Below, piece after piece: positions 37,222 through 46,110 of a stretch of 64,000 nucleotides of DNA. The DNA is from Novosphingobium indicum. GTDB taxonomy: Bacteria > Pseudomonadota > Alphaproteobacteria > Sphingomonadales > Sphingomonadaceae. The position numbers were made by a program, and so were the translations under genes. The notes below the pieces were generated by a model. That model worked only from the letters and a program-made list of their open reading frames with translations. It was not told where the DNA came from and made no database searches. The stretch is taken from assembly GCF_014645195.1 (NCBI RefSeq), contig NZ_BMLK01000003.1:62001-126000 (forward strand), written 5' to 3'. Numbering within the stretch: position 1 is the first letter of the stretch; every line of letters starts with the position of its first letter.

Positions 37222-38351
37222 CGCGGCCGGGCCGCAAGGGAGCGCATGGCAGCCAGATACTTTCTGGCTGCGCATTCGATCGTGAAGGTCTCCGCGTAGC
37301 TGCGCGATGCAGCATCAAGGCGAGGGATACGACCTGCCTTGCCGATGGCTGCTGCAAGCGCGCTGACATCGCCCACGGGAACGAGAACGCCGCGTGATCC
37401 ATGGCCGAGCAATGTCTTCATGCTGCTTGAACAGTCGGTGGCGATCACCGGCAGCCCCGCCGCAATCGCTTCGATGGCGACGGCGGGCACGCCTTCGTAG
37501 TCGGATGACATGAGCAGGAAATCGGCGCGCCGGTAAAAGGGATCGGGGTCCACGACATGTCCTGCGAACGTGACCCGGTCCTGCATCGCCAGGGCCGCGA
37601 CGAGGGCCTCGAGTTTCCCCCTTTCGGCGCCGTCGCCGACGATGGTGAGTGTGTCGCTGGCATGCGAACCGCCGACAAAGGCCCTGATCAGCAGCGGTAG
37701 ATTCTTCTGGCGCGCCAGTCGTCCCACCGCGAGGAACCGCAGCCCCCGATGCAAGGGAGCTGCCTGCTCGCGTGGGATGCCGCTCAGCTTGGCAAATCGC
37801 TCGGCTGTGAGCGCAGGGTCGCAAATGGTGACGACGCGATCGGGCGTGATACCCAGCGTTTCGACGATCTCGCGATTCATCGGCCCGGCAAGCGCCACGA
37901 AACGGTCGAGCATCGCCCGCTGCACCTTCAGCCAGAGATGGTAGAGGTGGCGGTATCCGGGCGGCAGGTCGCACCGGTAGAGGTCGTTGCTGATCTTCAC
38001 CAGCACCGGCGGGCAGCGGCGGCGTATCAGCAGGCGCATGACTACGCAGACGACCGCGTACGTATTCCCGGCGCAGAACACGACATCGGTGTCCTCGCGC
38101 CGGAGGTAGCGGAACAGGCACCACATCATCCAGAGCGTTTCGAAGGCGGCGGTGGAGATGCGGCTCGGCAGGCTCCAGTAGTCGAGGTCGCACGGCGCGC
38201 GGGACCTGTCTGCGCCCTCGTCCCGGCCCAGCACGACGCGGACATCGTGGCCGGCAGCGCGCCAGGCACTGGCGAGATTGAGAGCCACTCTCTCGACGCC
38301 GCCGGGTTCGAAGCTGTGGATGGGGATCGCGATGCGCAAGGGAGCGGGCAT
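37119..38351 (-). CDS. GT4-family glycosyltransferase
   Basis: 410 residues from the ATG at 38351 (the open frame extends upstream without homologous sequence). GT-B fold: N-terminal Gly-rich donor region IHSFEPGGVERVALNLA, middle GRLARQKNLPLLIRAFV, and the donor-binding EX7E-like motif SSDYEGVPAVAIEAIAAGLPVIATD in the C-terminal half. It transfers an activated sugar to a glycan or lipid acceptor in the cytoplasm. The final ~34 residues are encoded opposite the end of the kinase gene and look unlike a GT, so the native stop may have been lost. Probably part of the surface-glycan locus to its right. Confidence 0.85.
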   Translation of the reverse strand: MPAPLRIAIPIHSFEPGGVERVALNLASAWRAAGHDVRVVLGRDEGADRSRAPCDLDYWSLPSRISTAAFETLWMMWCLFRYLRREDTDVVFCAGNTYAVVCVVMRLLIRRRCPPVLVKISNDLYRCDLPPGYRHLYHLWLKVQRAMLDRFVALAGPMNREIVETLGITPDRVVTICDPALTAERFAKLSGIPREQAAPLHRGLRFLAVGRLARQKNLPLLIRAFVGGSHASDTLTIVGDGAERGKLEALVAALAMQDRVTFAGHVVDPDPFYRRADFLLMSSDYEGVPAVAIEAIAAGLPVIATDCSSSMKTLLGHGSRGVLVPVGDVSALAAAIGKAGRIPRLDAASRSYAETFTIECAARKYLAAMRSLAARPRQEPGSISRRAAASVASGVPPASTRCQSDKSPSA

Positions 38352-38575
38352 GAGACCAAGACGCTCCCGTCCCGCGGCATCCGCAGTCGGCGGGCGCAAT
38401 CTTTTCAAAAGCTTCCAGCCTGCGTCCAGGTCACCTCCGGACAATTTCCCGCATCCCCGACTGCAGATCGTGCGTGCGCACGGTGTCGGCATATCAACGC
38501 GCGCGTGTCTCTGCAGAGCTATTCGGCCAGTCCCTCGTCGCGTCGGGCCCATGCCTTCCATGCGCTCGCCCGCAG

Positions 38576-39628
38576 CTATCTGGCGCTTACACTGTCGTTG
38601 ATCCGGTAAGTGGCGACAAAGCCGAGATGGTCGGAAAGGTCGAAGCCGCCATTGGCGAGGCCGAACGGTACATCGACGTTGCCCAGTTCGAGTTGCGATC
38701 CCCGCGCAGGGCGGAAGTACTGCTTGTCCTTGGCGCGCTGTTCGACCGCGACGAAATCCGCATTCTGCTTCGTGGCGAGCGGGCTGGAGGCGGCTACCGT
38801 GGCTATCGCTTCGCGCCCTTGTGGCAGGAACCCGCCGTCCCGGCTGGCAGCGGCGCGCCGTATCGGATCGTGCCCGATGTTGAAGTCTCCGCCGAACACG
38901 ATGTCCTCGTCCGGCCCGGTTTGCTGCGCGACGAAGCGGCGTACCGCAGCAGCCTGCCAGGAATAGGCGGCATTGGCCCGCCGGACCGATACGCCCGAGG
39001 CATGGCGCGAGTTGAGGTGGGTGTCGATCACCGTGACGGGCTTTGCAGAGCCAGGCACGGCGATCTTTGCCAGGAGGACGCCCTTGGCCGCGAGACAGTC
39101 GAACCCGGCACAGGCATCCTGCGGGAAGGCCATCTTTCGGGTGGCGAGGATGGGATAATCGGACAGGATCACCAATCCGCTGCCGAGCCACTTGCCTTCG
39201 TCTTCTCCCTTGGCCCAGCTTGCGTTCTGCCGGAAGTCGTCACCCAGCGATGCAGTGGGGGATGCCGAGGCGTCCTCCGGCTGGGGGCCGACGGCTGCAT
39301 AGGGGTACCCGCCTTCCGCGCCAATCGCCTTGGCATCGGAAATGAAGGCTTCCTGCAAGAGGACGACATGCGGCTGCTTGCCGATGCGGCGCAGTTCGCC
39401 GAGGCGCCGTCCGATTTCGGCCAGCGCGGCCGGTCGGCCCAGAGCCACCGGACGCGGCAGGCCCTTCACGTTCCAGGTCATCACCGACAGTGCCGGCTGA
39501 CCACCATCAAAGGACTGGTGCCGAACAGATACGGTGGCGGCGACGACAGCCGCAGGCGCGCCCTTCGGGACGTAGGCGGCGAGCATCAGGACCGTGGCGG
39601 CAGCGACGACCGGGCGGAGGAACTTCAT
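38576..39628 (-). CDS. Secreted endonuclease/exonuclease/phosphatase (nSMase-like)
   Basis: 350 residues with an N-terminal signal/anchor (FLRPVVAAATVLMLAAY). The EEP fold motifs are all present: MTWNVKG (Asn), VLLQEAF (Glu), VIDTHLNSRH (Asp/His), GGDFNIGHD (Asp-Asn) and the terminal LSDHLGFV (Asp-His pair). EEP members are DNases, inositol phosphatases or sphingomyelinases; the exported location favours phosphodiester or phosphomonoester hydrolysis on a lipid or extracellular substrate. It lies between a GT gene and a CDP-glycerol-type transferase, which would fit trimming of a phosphodiester polymer, an inference. Confidence 0.85.
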   Translation of the reverse strand: MKFLRPVVAAATVLMLAAYVPKGAPAAVVAATVSVRHQSFDGGQPALSVMTWNVKGLPRPVALGRPAALAEIGRRLGELRRIGKQPHVVLLQEAFISDAKAIGAEGGYPYAAVGPQPEDASASPTASLGDDFRQNASWAKGEDEGKWLGSGLVILSDYPILATRKMAFPQDACAGFDCLAAKGVLLAKIAVPGSAKPVTVIDTHLNSRHASGVSVRRANAAYSWQAAAVRRFVAQQTGPDEDIVFGGDFNIGHDPIRRAAASRDGGFLPQGREAIATVAASSPLATKQNADFVAVEQRAKDKQYFRPARGSQLELGNVDVPFGLANGGFDLSDHLGFVATYRINDSVSAR

Positions 39629-39789
39629 CGGGTGCTTTTCCGTCTTGCAATGTTCCTTCGACGCCGTAGCCCTGCGGCTTCCTCAGTTTCGTTCTGCGTT
39701 GAACCGGCGATTGGAACGAAATGCATGTCGCGAAAGAATTTTTCCGCGGCGCGACTGCGGAAGCGGCATGCCAGCGGCGTCAGGCACGC

Positions 39790-40983
39790 ATGCGCATCGG
39801 CTTTCTGTTCAACCACGACCAGATCCATCAGGTAGCTCACAGTCTGCCCATCGCCCTGGCTCTGGAGCGGGGCGGCTTTTCCGGCGACATCGTCGTTGCC
39901 ACGACGACCCCGGCGCTGGCTGCCGAAGTGCGGCGGATCGGCGGGGAGACGATCGGGACGCGGATCGAGCATGTGGAGCTGGCAACGTCGGGCTTTTCGC
40001 GCGGGCTGGATGCGGTCCTGGGCAAGCTGTTGCCCGCGCAAAAACTCCTCATCTACAAGGATAATCTGGATTTCTTTCGCGCTCTGGACGTACTCGTCGT
40101 CGCCGAGAAGACCTCGCTCCTGCTCAAGACCCGCTACGGGCTGAAGGATCTCGCTATCGTGCATACCCGGCACGGCGCAGGCGACCGGGCCATAGGTTTC
40201 AACAAGGCCAGCGCCGGATTCGACCACGTGCTGTGTTCAGGACCGAAGATCCGCGATCGGTTGATCCGCGAAGCCGGTGTCGCGCCGGACGCGATCTCGG
40301 TGGTGGGCTATCCGAAGTTCGATCTGTTGCGCGACGCCAAGCGCCACCGGTTCCTGCCCACGGCCGAAAAGGTCGTGCTTTACAACCCGCACCCGTCCCC
40401 GCACCTCTCGTCGTGGTACCGGCACGGGCGTCAGGTGTTCGACAGCTTTCTGGACAACCCGCGCTACGGGATCATTTTCGCTCCCCACGTCATGCTGTTC
40501 CAGCGCAATTTCGTGGTGACCATCGACAAGCTCACGGTCGATAGTGCCGGTGCCATTCCGCAGCGCTACCTGCGCGGAGACAACGTGAAGATCGATCTCG
40601 GCAGCAGGGCGTCGACCGATATGACTTACACGCTTGCGGCGGACATCTACCTCGGCGATGCCAGCAGTCAGGTCTACGAGTTTCTCCTGCAGCCGCGCCC
40701 CTGCATCTTCCTCAATTCGCATCGGCACGACTGGATGGGCGACCCCAACTTCCGCCATTGGGAAGCGGGGGAGGTCATCGTCAGCCCGGACCAGATTCCC
40801 GCCGCGCTGGCACGGGCGGAAGATCTCCACGAAACGCACTACCGGGCGGTTCAGGAAGAGATGTTCGCCGAGAGCTTTCACATCACCGGCACCCCCTCGG
40901 ACGTCCGCGCCGCGGAGGCCATTGTCGAATTTGCGCATGGCCGGAAGAAGGCGCGCCCGCATCTCAGGCTCGTCGGCGCATAA
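39790..40983 (+). CDS. CDP-glycerol glycerophosphotransferase-like protein
   Basis: 397 residues from ATG 39790; an in-frame ATG at 39721 would add 23 residues unlike the family. GT-B-like: IGFLFNHDQIHQVAHSLPIALALE at the start, then TRHGAGDRAIGFNKASAGFDHVLCSGP, VVLYNPHPSPHLSSW, and DIYLGDASSQVYEFLLQPRPCIFLNSHRHDWM near the end, the D-SS motif being the diphosphonucleotide-binding site of TagF/TarF-type enzymes. These transfer glycerol-phosphate or a sugar-phosphate to a glycan. Neighbouring flippase and GTs make a surface polymer likely. Confidence 0.82.
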   Translation: MRIGFLFNHDQIHQVAHSLPIALALERGGFSGDIVVATTTPALAAEVRRIGGETIGTRIEHVELATSGFSRGLDAVLGKLLPAQKLLIYKDNLDFFRALDVLVVAEKTSLLLKTRYGLKDLAIVHTRHGAGDRAIGFNKASAGFDHVLCSGPKIRDRLIREAGVAPDAISVVGYPKFDLLRDAKRHRFLPTAEKVVLYNPHPSPHLSSWYRHGRQVFDSFLDNPRYGIIFAPHVMLFQRNFVVTIDKLTVDSAGAIPQRYLRGDNVKIDLGSRASTDMTYTLAADIYLGDASSQVYEFLLQPRPCIFLNSHRHDWMGDPNFRHWEAGEVIVSPDQIPAALARAEDLHETHYRAVQEEMFAESFHITGTPSDVRAAEAIVEFAHGRKKARPHLRLVGA

Positions 40984-41003
40984 GGTGGGCACCGGAAAAG
41001 AGC

Positions 41004-42383
41004 ATGCCATTTACGGCCAGCACCGCGCCGCCCAGGGGGCAAGAGCACGCGGACCGGGAGTGCGAGGTGTCTGCTGAAGCCAGCCCGGCGGGCAATCGGA
41101 TCCGCCGCATATTCAAGGGACTGGGACTGGTCCTTGGCGGAAAGGCCGGGGCAGGACTCATCAGCCTGCTCTATCTGCTGCTGGCAACCCGCTATCTGGG
41201 TCCGGCCGACTATGGCGTGCTGGTGCTGGTCCATGCCTATACCACCACCGTTTGCGGCATCATCGAGTTTCCCTCGTGGCAGGCGATCCTGCGCTACGGC
41301 GCGGAGGCGGATCGCGACGGCGGCACGCACCGCTTGGGCAGGCTGTTGCGTTTCGGCGCGGCGGTGGAACTGATCGGGGGCGCTTTCGCCATCGTCTCGG
41401 CCATGGTGCTGGCCCCCCTTGTCGGGCCGCATCTGGGCTGGTCTGCCAAGGCGCTGGCCTTTGCCCCTTTCTACGCCTTTGCCGTGCTCGGGTCGGTGCG
41501 CTCCTCCCCGGCGGGATACCTGCAACTGATCGGCCGGTTCGACCTGATCGGCCTGCACAATCTGGTGCAGCCGCTCGTCCGTCTTGGCGGCGCGGCGATC
41601 GTGATCGGATTCGGTTGGGGGCTCAGGTCCTTCCTCGTTGCCTGGCTGCTCGCTGCCCTGGCCGAGTTCGCGGTGCTGTGGAGCATGGGGCTGTGGTTTG
41701 CCGCCCGGCGGTTCGGCCCCGGACTTTGGAAGCCGGAGCCGGGAGACGTGCGCCTCGAGAATCCGGGGATCTGGCGTTTCCTTATCGCCAGCAATGCAGA
41801 TGTGACGCTCCGCGATCTTGCGGGCCGCGTCGCCCCGCTGATCGTCGGCTGGGTTCTCGGGCCGGCTGCGGCGGGTCTTTATTCCGTGGCCCAGCGGGCG
41901 ACGGTCATCATCGCGCAGCCCGCGCAGATCCTCGGCAATACTTCCTACGCGGAACTCTCCCACATCGTCGCGGAGGGCGGCGACGGACGTTCGCTGCGCC
42001 AGACGGTTGCCAAGGTCGTCGGGATCAGCCTGCTGGCCGCGCTGCCGGTAGTGCTGATCGTCGCGCTCTTGCCGCAGGCGATTGTCGGGCTGCTGGCCGG
42101 CGCTGCCTTTGCGGGTGCGGCCCCGGTCATGGTCGTGCTCGTTGTCGCGCGAGCCATCGGCCTGATCGGTCCTCCCTGCAGCGCCGCCATATCCGCGCTC
42201 GGGCATCCCGAGCGTTCGATGAGCGCAAATCTCTTCTCCAGCCTTGTCTTCCTGCCGGCACTGCCCTGGTTGCTGCATAGCTTCGGCCTGATGGGGGCAG
42301 GGATACAGGCCGTCGGGCAGGCTATGCTCGCGAGCGCCTTGCTCGTGGTGCTGACCTGGCGCGGCAGCGGACGGATGCGATGA
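41004..42383 (+). CDS. Polysaccharide flippase (Wzx/MATE-like)
   Basis: 459 residues from ATG 41004, or 438 from a GTG at 41067 that has GGGAG six bases upstream. About 12-14 hydrophobic helices; the first carries the usual polysaccharide-export start (GLGLVLGGKAGAGLISLLYLLLATRYLGPADYG). It moves undecaprenyl-linked glycan units across the inner membrane. ATGA-overlaps the following GT gene, and follows the CDP-glycerol-type transferase by 20 bases. Confidence 0.85.
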   Translation: MPFTASTAPPRGQEHADRECEVSAEASPAGNRIRRIFKGLGLVLGGKAGAGLISLLYLLLATRYLGPADYGVLVLVHAYTTTVCGIIEFPSWQAILRYGAEADRDGGTHRLGRLLRFGAAVELIGGAFAIVSAMVLAPLVGPHLGWSAKALAFAPFYAFAVLGSVRSSPAGYLQLIGRFDLIGLHNLVQPLVRLGGAAIVIGFGWGLRSFLVAWLLAALAEFAVLWSMGLWFAARRFGPGLWKPEPGDVRLENPGIWRFLIASNADVTLRDLAGRVAPLIVGWVLGPAAAGLYSVAQRATVIIAQPAQILGNTSYAELSHIVAEGGDGRSLRQTVAKVVGISLLAALPVVLIVALLPQAIVGLLAGAAFAGAAPVMVVLVVARAIGLIGPPCSAAISALGHPERSMSANLFSSLVFLPALPWLLHSFGLMGAGIQAVGQAMLASALLVVLTWRGSGRMR

Positions 42384-43486
42384 CCCGTCCGCGCATCGCT
42401 TATGTCATCAACTCGCTCGAAGGCGGGGGCGCTGCCTTGCCCGTACCCGCCATTGCTCAAGTGCTGCGCGACGCGGGTGCGGATGTGCGCGTCTTCGCCC
42501 TGCTAGAGCGGGACGGACGGGCCTTGCCTCCGATTGCGCAGGCCGGGCTCGATCCTGTCATCCGCACGGGAGGGACGGGCGATCACCTGTCTGCAGCCCT
42601 GTGGCTCAGACGAGAGGTGCAGGGCTGGGGCGCGACTCACCTGTGGACCTCGCTCAGCCGCGCGACGATCCTCGGCCTGATCGTCGGCCCCCTGTTGGGG
42701 CTGCCCGTGATCGCATGGCAGCACAATGCCTTCCTCAATCCGTGGAACCGCCGGTTGTTGCGATTGCTGCAGAAGCGCGCGGCTCTATGGGTGGCCGATT
42801 CCCGTTCGGTCGCCGCGCTGACCGAGCAGCGCCTTGGCGTGCGATCGGAGCGGCTAGAAACCTGGCCGATATACTTCGCCGATCCCGAAATGCCCGAAGC
42901 CCGGCCATGGACACCCGGAGAGCCTCTGCGGCTGGGCAGCCTCGGCCGCCTGCATCCCGCAAAGGGCTACGATGTGCTCATCGCTGCGCTGGCAACACTG
43001 CGCGCCTCCGGCTTCGAACCGCCGGTGCCGATTGAAATTGCCGTTGCCGGCGATGGCGCGGAAGGCGAGCGCCTGAAGGCACAGGCGGCGGAAGCCGGGG
43101 TGATCGGCCTGACGCTGGCCGGCTACACCGCGCAGCCGCGGGAGTTTCTCGCTGGCCAGCACCTCTATCTGCAGCCCTCGCGAGCAGAGGGCTTTTGCAT
43201 CGCCGCGCATGAAGCCCTTACCGCCGGTCTGCCTGTCATCGGCGCGCGCGTAGGCGAGATGCCGCATTCGATCGTTCCCGGCGAGACGGGATGGCTGGTC
43301 GATCCTGGCGATATGAACTCGCTGGCCGGGGCCTTGCGGGAGGCGCTTTCCGCGCCCGGAGCATTCGCTGCGATGGGCTCGGCGGCGCGCACCTCGATGT
43401 TCGCGCGATTTTCCAAGGAGCAGTTTGCCGCGACTGGCGAGCGGATCTGGCGCACTGTCTTTCCGCGTAACGCCTATCTCAGGTAA
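42380..43486 (+). CDS. GT4-family glycosyltransferase
   Basis: 368 residues; the start overlaps the flippase stop (ATGA). GT-B fold with VINSLEGGGAALPVPAIAQ at the N-terminus, the C-terminal donor domain GSLGRLHPAKGYDVLIAAL and the motif PSRAEGFCIAAHEALTAGLPVIGARVGEM, an EX7E-type nucleotide-sugar site. Probably works on the lipid-linked unit that the flippase exports. Its last 8 bases overlap the convergent glutaredoxin-MauE gene. Confidence 0.9.
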   Translation: MTRPRIAYVINSLEGGGAALPVPAIAQVLRDAGADVRVFALLERDGRALPPIAQAGLDPVIRTGGTGDHLSAALWLRREVQGWGATHLWTSLSRATILGLIVGPLLGLPVIAWQHNAFLNPWNRRLLRLLQKRAALWVADSRSVAALTEQRLGVRSERLETWPIYFADPEMPEARPWTPGEPLRLGSLGRLHPAKGYDVLIAALATLRASGFEPPVPIEIAVAGDGAEGERLKAQAAEAGVIGLTLAGYTAQPREFLAGQHLYLQPSRAEGFCIAAHEALTAGLPVIGARVGEMPHSIVPGETGWLVDPGDMNSLAGALREALSAPGAFAAMGSAARTSMFARFSKEQFAATGERIWRTVFPRNAYLR

Positions 43487-44240
43487 ACAGCATCCACAGA
43501 CCCATGGCGAACATCATCACGTTCTCGGTCAGCGAAACGAACCCGAGCGGAACGTTCGATCCGCCACCGACGCAGGCGCACTTCAGTTCGCGCTTCTGCA
43601 CATAGACCGCATAGAACACGGAAACAGCACCTACGCCGCCGATGAACAGGGCAATCGGTACCGAGATCCAGTCGAAGGCATGGGCGACCATCAGTACACC
43701 GGCCAGCCCCTCGCCGAACGGGTAGAGATAGGCATAGGGCACCCAGCGCCGGGCCAGGAGATCGTACCCCAGGAACATCGTGGCGAAGCTGCCGACATCC
43801 AGCAGCTTCTGGATTGCGAGCAGGCACATCGAGATCGCAATGAACAGCTCCGCAGTCAGCACCGACAGGAGTACCCCCGCAAGCAGCCAACTGACTGCCA
43901 ATGCCATGAGCGCGCCCATGCCGAAGATGGCGATGACCGGTTTATAGCTGGTGGCATCGGGGTCCTTCACAGGCTTGCCGAAGTACTCGCGAAGCTCTTC
44001 GTACCCGCCGACGCGCTGCCCGCCGATGAAAGTCTGCGGGGTTGTCTTCACACCGTACTTGTCTCTGAACGCGTCGGTTTCCTCGCGCGTGGTCAGGTGG
44101 TGATCGTCGACCTCGTACCCCTGTTTTTTGAGCAGATGTACCGTCTTGAGGCCGAAGGGGCAGACGTGCTTTTCCATCACCATGCGATAGACGGTCGCGG
44201 TCTTTTCGTTGGTGGTCGGGACAGAGCTCATATCGTTCAT
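43479..44240 (-). CDS. Glutaredoxin-MauE/DoxX fusion membrane protein
   Basis: 253 residues. Residues ~15-95 are a glutaredoxin domain with an active site CPFG (single cysteine) and the glutathione-site TTPQTFIGGQRVGGYEEL. Residues ~105-253 form four to five membrane helices of the MauE/DoxX redox type, with a Cys pair in KCACVGGGSNVPLGF on a loop and an N-terminal TM rich in MauE motifs. It probably passes electrons or thiol groups between cytoplasm and membrane or periplasm. ATG at 44240 has GAAGGTGAAACC in front. The glutaredoxin half lacks the second Cys, so it may use the Cys in the MauE loop or a monothiol mechanism. Confidence 0.85.
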   Translation of the reverse strand: MNDMSSVPTTNEKTATVYRMVMEKHVCPFGLKTVHLLKKQGYEVDDHHLTTREETDAFRDKYGVKTTPQTFIGGQRVGGYEELREYFGKPVKDPDATSYKPVIAIFGMGALMALAVSWLLAGVLLSVLTAELFIAISMCLLAIQKLLDVGSFATMFLGYDLLARRWVPYAYLYPFGEGLAGVLMVAHAFDWISVPIALFIGGVGAVSVFYAVYVQKRELKCACVGGGSNVPLGFVSLTENVMMFAMGLWMLFT

Positions 44241-44424
44241 GGTTTCACCTTCTCGAAAGACTCAACGGCCTCATGGCAGGTGGGTTCCTTGAGGTTGGTG
44301 CGGCCCCAACACGATTGCCAGGCCGGGTGTCGGTGGGTACGCTCGACACGAGCAATCGGGCGCGATTTTCGCGGAATGGGTGATCCTTGAACTACGCACA
44401 GAATGCGTCTTATCCGAACGCGTG

Positions 44425-45981
44425 ATGCAGTCTCCACGCGAAGCCTTGTCACGCGGTGATCTGCCAGCCGCAGGAGCGGCAGCGCAGGCCCTGATCCAGT
44501 CCCGTCCGCAGGATGCGGAAGGCTATTTCGTCCTGGCCATGGTGGCTGCCGAAGCCGGGCAGATGGGGCAGGCGCTGCCGATGTTAGACAAGGCGCTCGC
44601 GCTAGATCCCGACAACACCGAGTATCTGGCCCAGCAGGCGCGGCTGCTTATTCTCCTGCGGCGCGACGGGCAGGCCGCCGAGGTGGCGCGTCGCGTGCTT
44701 GAAAAGGGCAGCGACGATCCGCGCACGCTCGATACCGTGGGATGCGTTCTGGCGCGGCTGGGCGATCACGAAACGTCGGTTGCGCCGTTCGAACAGGCCG
44801 TCGCCCGCGAACCGGCCAATCTGGATTATCGCTACAATCTGGCGGCTGCCTGCGGGTTCACCGGACGCGTCGATGCGGCGCGCGAACACTACGAAGCCAT
44901 TCTGGCCGCCGATCCCGGCAATGCCCGCAGCCATTACGGGCTCGCGATCCTGTCACGCCAGACGCAGGAGGCGAACCACGTTCCGCGCCTCGAACGCGCG
45001 GTCGCCAATGCCCACAACCCGCAGGACCTTGTCCGCTTGCGTTATGCGCTGGCCAAGGAACTGGAGGACATCGGCGAAGCACCGAAAGCCTTCGCCACGC
45101 TGTCCGTCGCCAATGCCGATTACAAGCGGCAGATCCGCTACGATTTTGCGCAGGATGAAGCGATCTTCGATGCGATAGAGGCGGCCTTCACCTCGGCCGT
45201 CACTGCGCCTTCAGCGGGTCTGCCCGATGCGTCGTCGATCTTCGTGGTCGGCATGCCGCGCACGGGGACGACACTGGTAGACCGTATCCTCTCCTCGCAC
45301 CCGGAGGTGGCCTCGTCGGGAGAGCTTCAGGCGATGCCGCTGGCGGTCAAGCAGGTGTCCGGTACGCGCTCGCGGCAGGTCATCGATCCCGAGACGGCGC
45401 GTGCGGCCATGGCCGCCGACCCTGCGGAGATCGGCAAGCTCTATCTGGCCCGCGCCGCCCATCACCGGCCAACCGAGGCCACGCGCTATGTCGACAAGTT
45501 GCCGGCCAATTTCCTGCACGTCGGCCATATCGTCCGCAGCCTGCCGAATGCGCGGATCGTCTGCCTGCGCCGCAATCCGATGGACACGGTCTGGAGCAAC
45601 TTCCGCAATCTCTTCGCGACCCAGTCCGCCTACTACGCCTATTCCTACGATCTGCTGGACACGGCGCGCTACTACGCCCGGTTCGACCGGCTCATGGCAT
45701 TCTGGGACCGGCTCTATCCGGGGCGCGTGCTGCAGTTCAGCTACGAGGCGCTGGTGAACGATCAGGAGGTCGAGTCCCGCCGCCTGCTGGAGCACTGCGG
45801 CCTCTCGTGGGATCCGGCCTGCCTGGCCTTCCATGAGAACCAGGCTGCCGTCGCCACCCCCAGCGCTGCCCAGGTGCGGCGTAGCCTCAATGCCGATGGC
45901 GTCGGCCGCTGGAAGACCCATGCCGATGGCATGGCCGAAGTCGGCGCCTTTTTTGCCGAACGCGGCATTTCCATAGACTGA
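44425..45981 (+). CDS. TPR-domain sulfotransferase
   Basis: 518 residues from ATG 44425; a GTG at 44380 adds 15 residues but without domain support. Residues ~5-230 are about six tetratricopeptide repeats (e.g. ALDPDNTEYLAQQARLL, AREPANLDYRYNLAAACGFTG, AADPGNARSHYGLAIL). Residues ~270-518 are a sulfotransferase domain with the PAPS 5'-phosphosulfate loop GMPRTGTTLVDRILSSHP (~276-293) and the 3'-phosphate motif CLRRNPMDTVWSNFRNLF. It would move a sulfate group from PAPS to a carbohydrate, lipid or peptide. Located near glycan genes; terminal product unknown. Confidence 0.9.
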   Translation: MQSPREALSRGDLPAAGAAAQALIQSRPQDAEGYFVLAMVAAEAGQMGQALPMLDKALALDPDNTEYLAQQARLLILLRRDGQAAEVARRVLEKGSDDPRTLDTVGCVLARLGDHETSVAPFEQAVAREPANLDYRYNLAAACGFTGRVDAAREHYEAILAADPGNARSHYGLAILSRQTQEANHVPRLERAVANAHNPQDLVRLRYALAKELEDIGEAPKAFATLSVANADYKRQIRYDFAQDEAIFDAIEAAFTSAVTAPSAGLPDASSIFVVGMPRTGTTLVDRILSSHPEVASSGELQAMPLAVKQVSGTRSRQVIDPETARAAMAADPAEIGKLYLARAAHHRPTEATRYVDKLPANFLHVGHIVRSLPNARIVCLRRNPMDTVWSNFRNLFATQSAYYAYSYDLLDTARYYARFDRLMAFWDRLYPGRVLQFSYEALVNDQEVESRRLLEHCGLSWDPACLAFHENQAAVATPSAAQVRRSLNADGVGRWKTHADGMAEVGAFFAERGISID

Positions 45982-46042
45982 GCATTGCGCGCCGAATGCG
46001 GGGCGGCGCGTCATTTATGCTTACGAATAGGCGTGTCCCATG

Positions 46043-46073
46043 AAAAAGGCGGCACCGCTTGCGCGATGCCGCC
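46043..46073 (-). terminator. Terminator of the TonB receptor gene
   Basis: Stem GGCGGCA/TGCCGCC (46048-46054 with 46067-46073) extended by an inner CGC/GCG pair around loop TTGC. On the minus strand it is followed by five T (46043-46047). Also may serve the convergent sulfotransferase gene. Confidence 0.75.
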
Positions 46074-46110
46074 CTTCCAGTGTTGGCGACCGGGTGCGAC
46101 CCGCAGGCGC

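Noticed and set aside
44338..44351. TACGCTCGACACGA, a partial match to the 11257-11324 repeat
   Set aside because: Only one half-arm of 14 bases remains; not a separate element.
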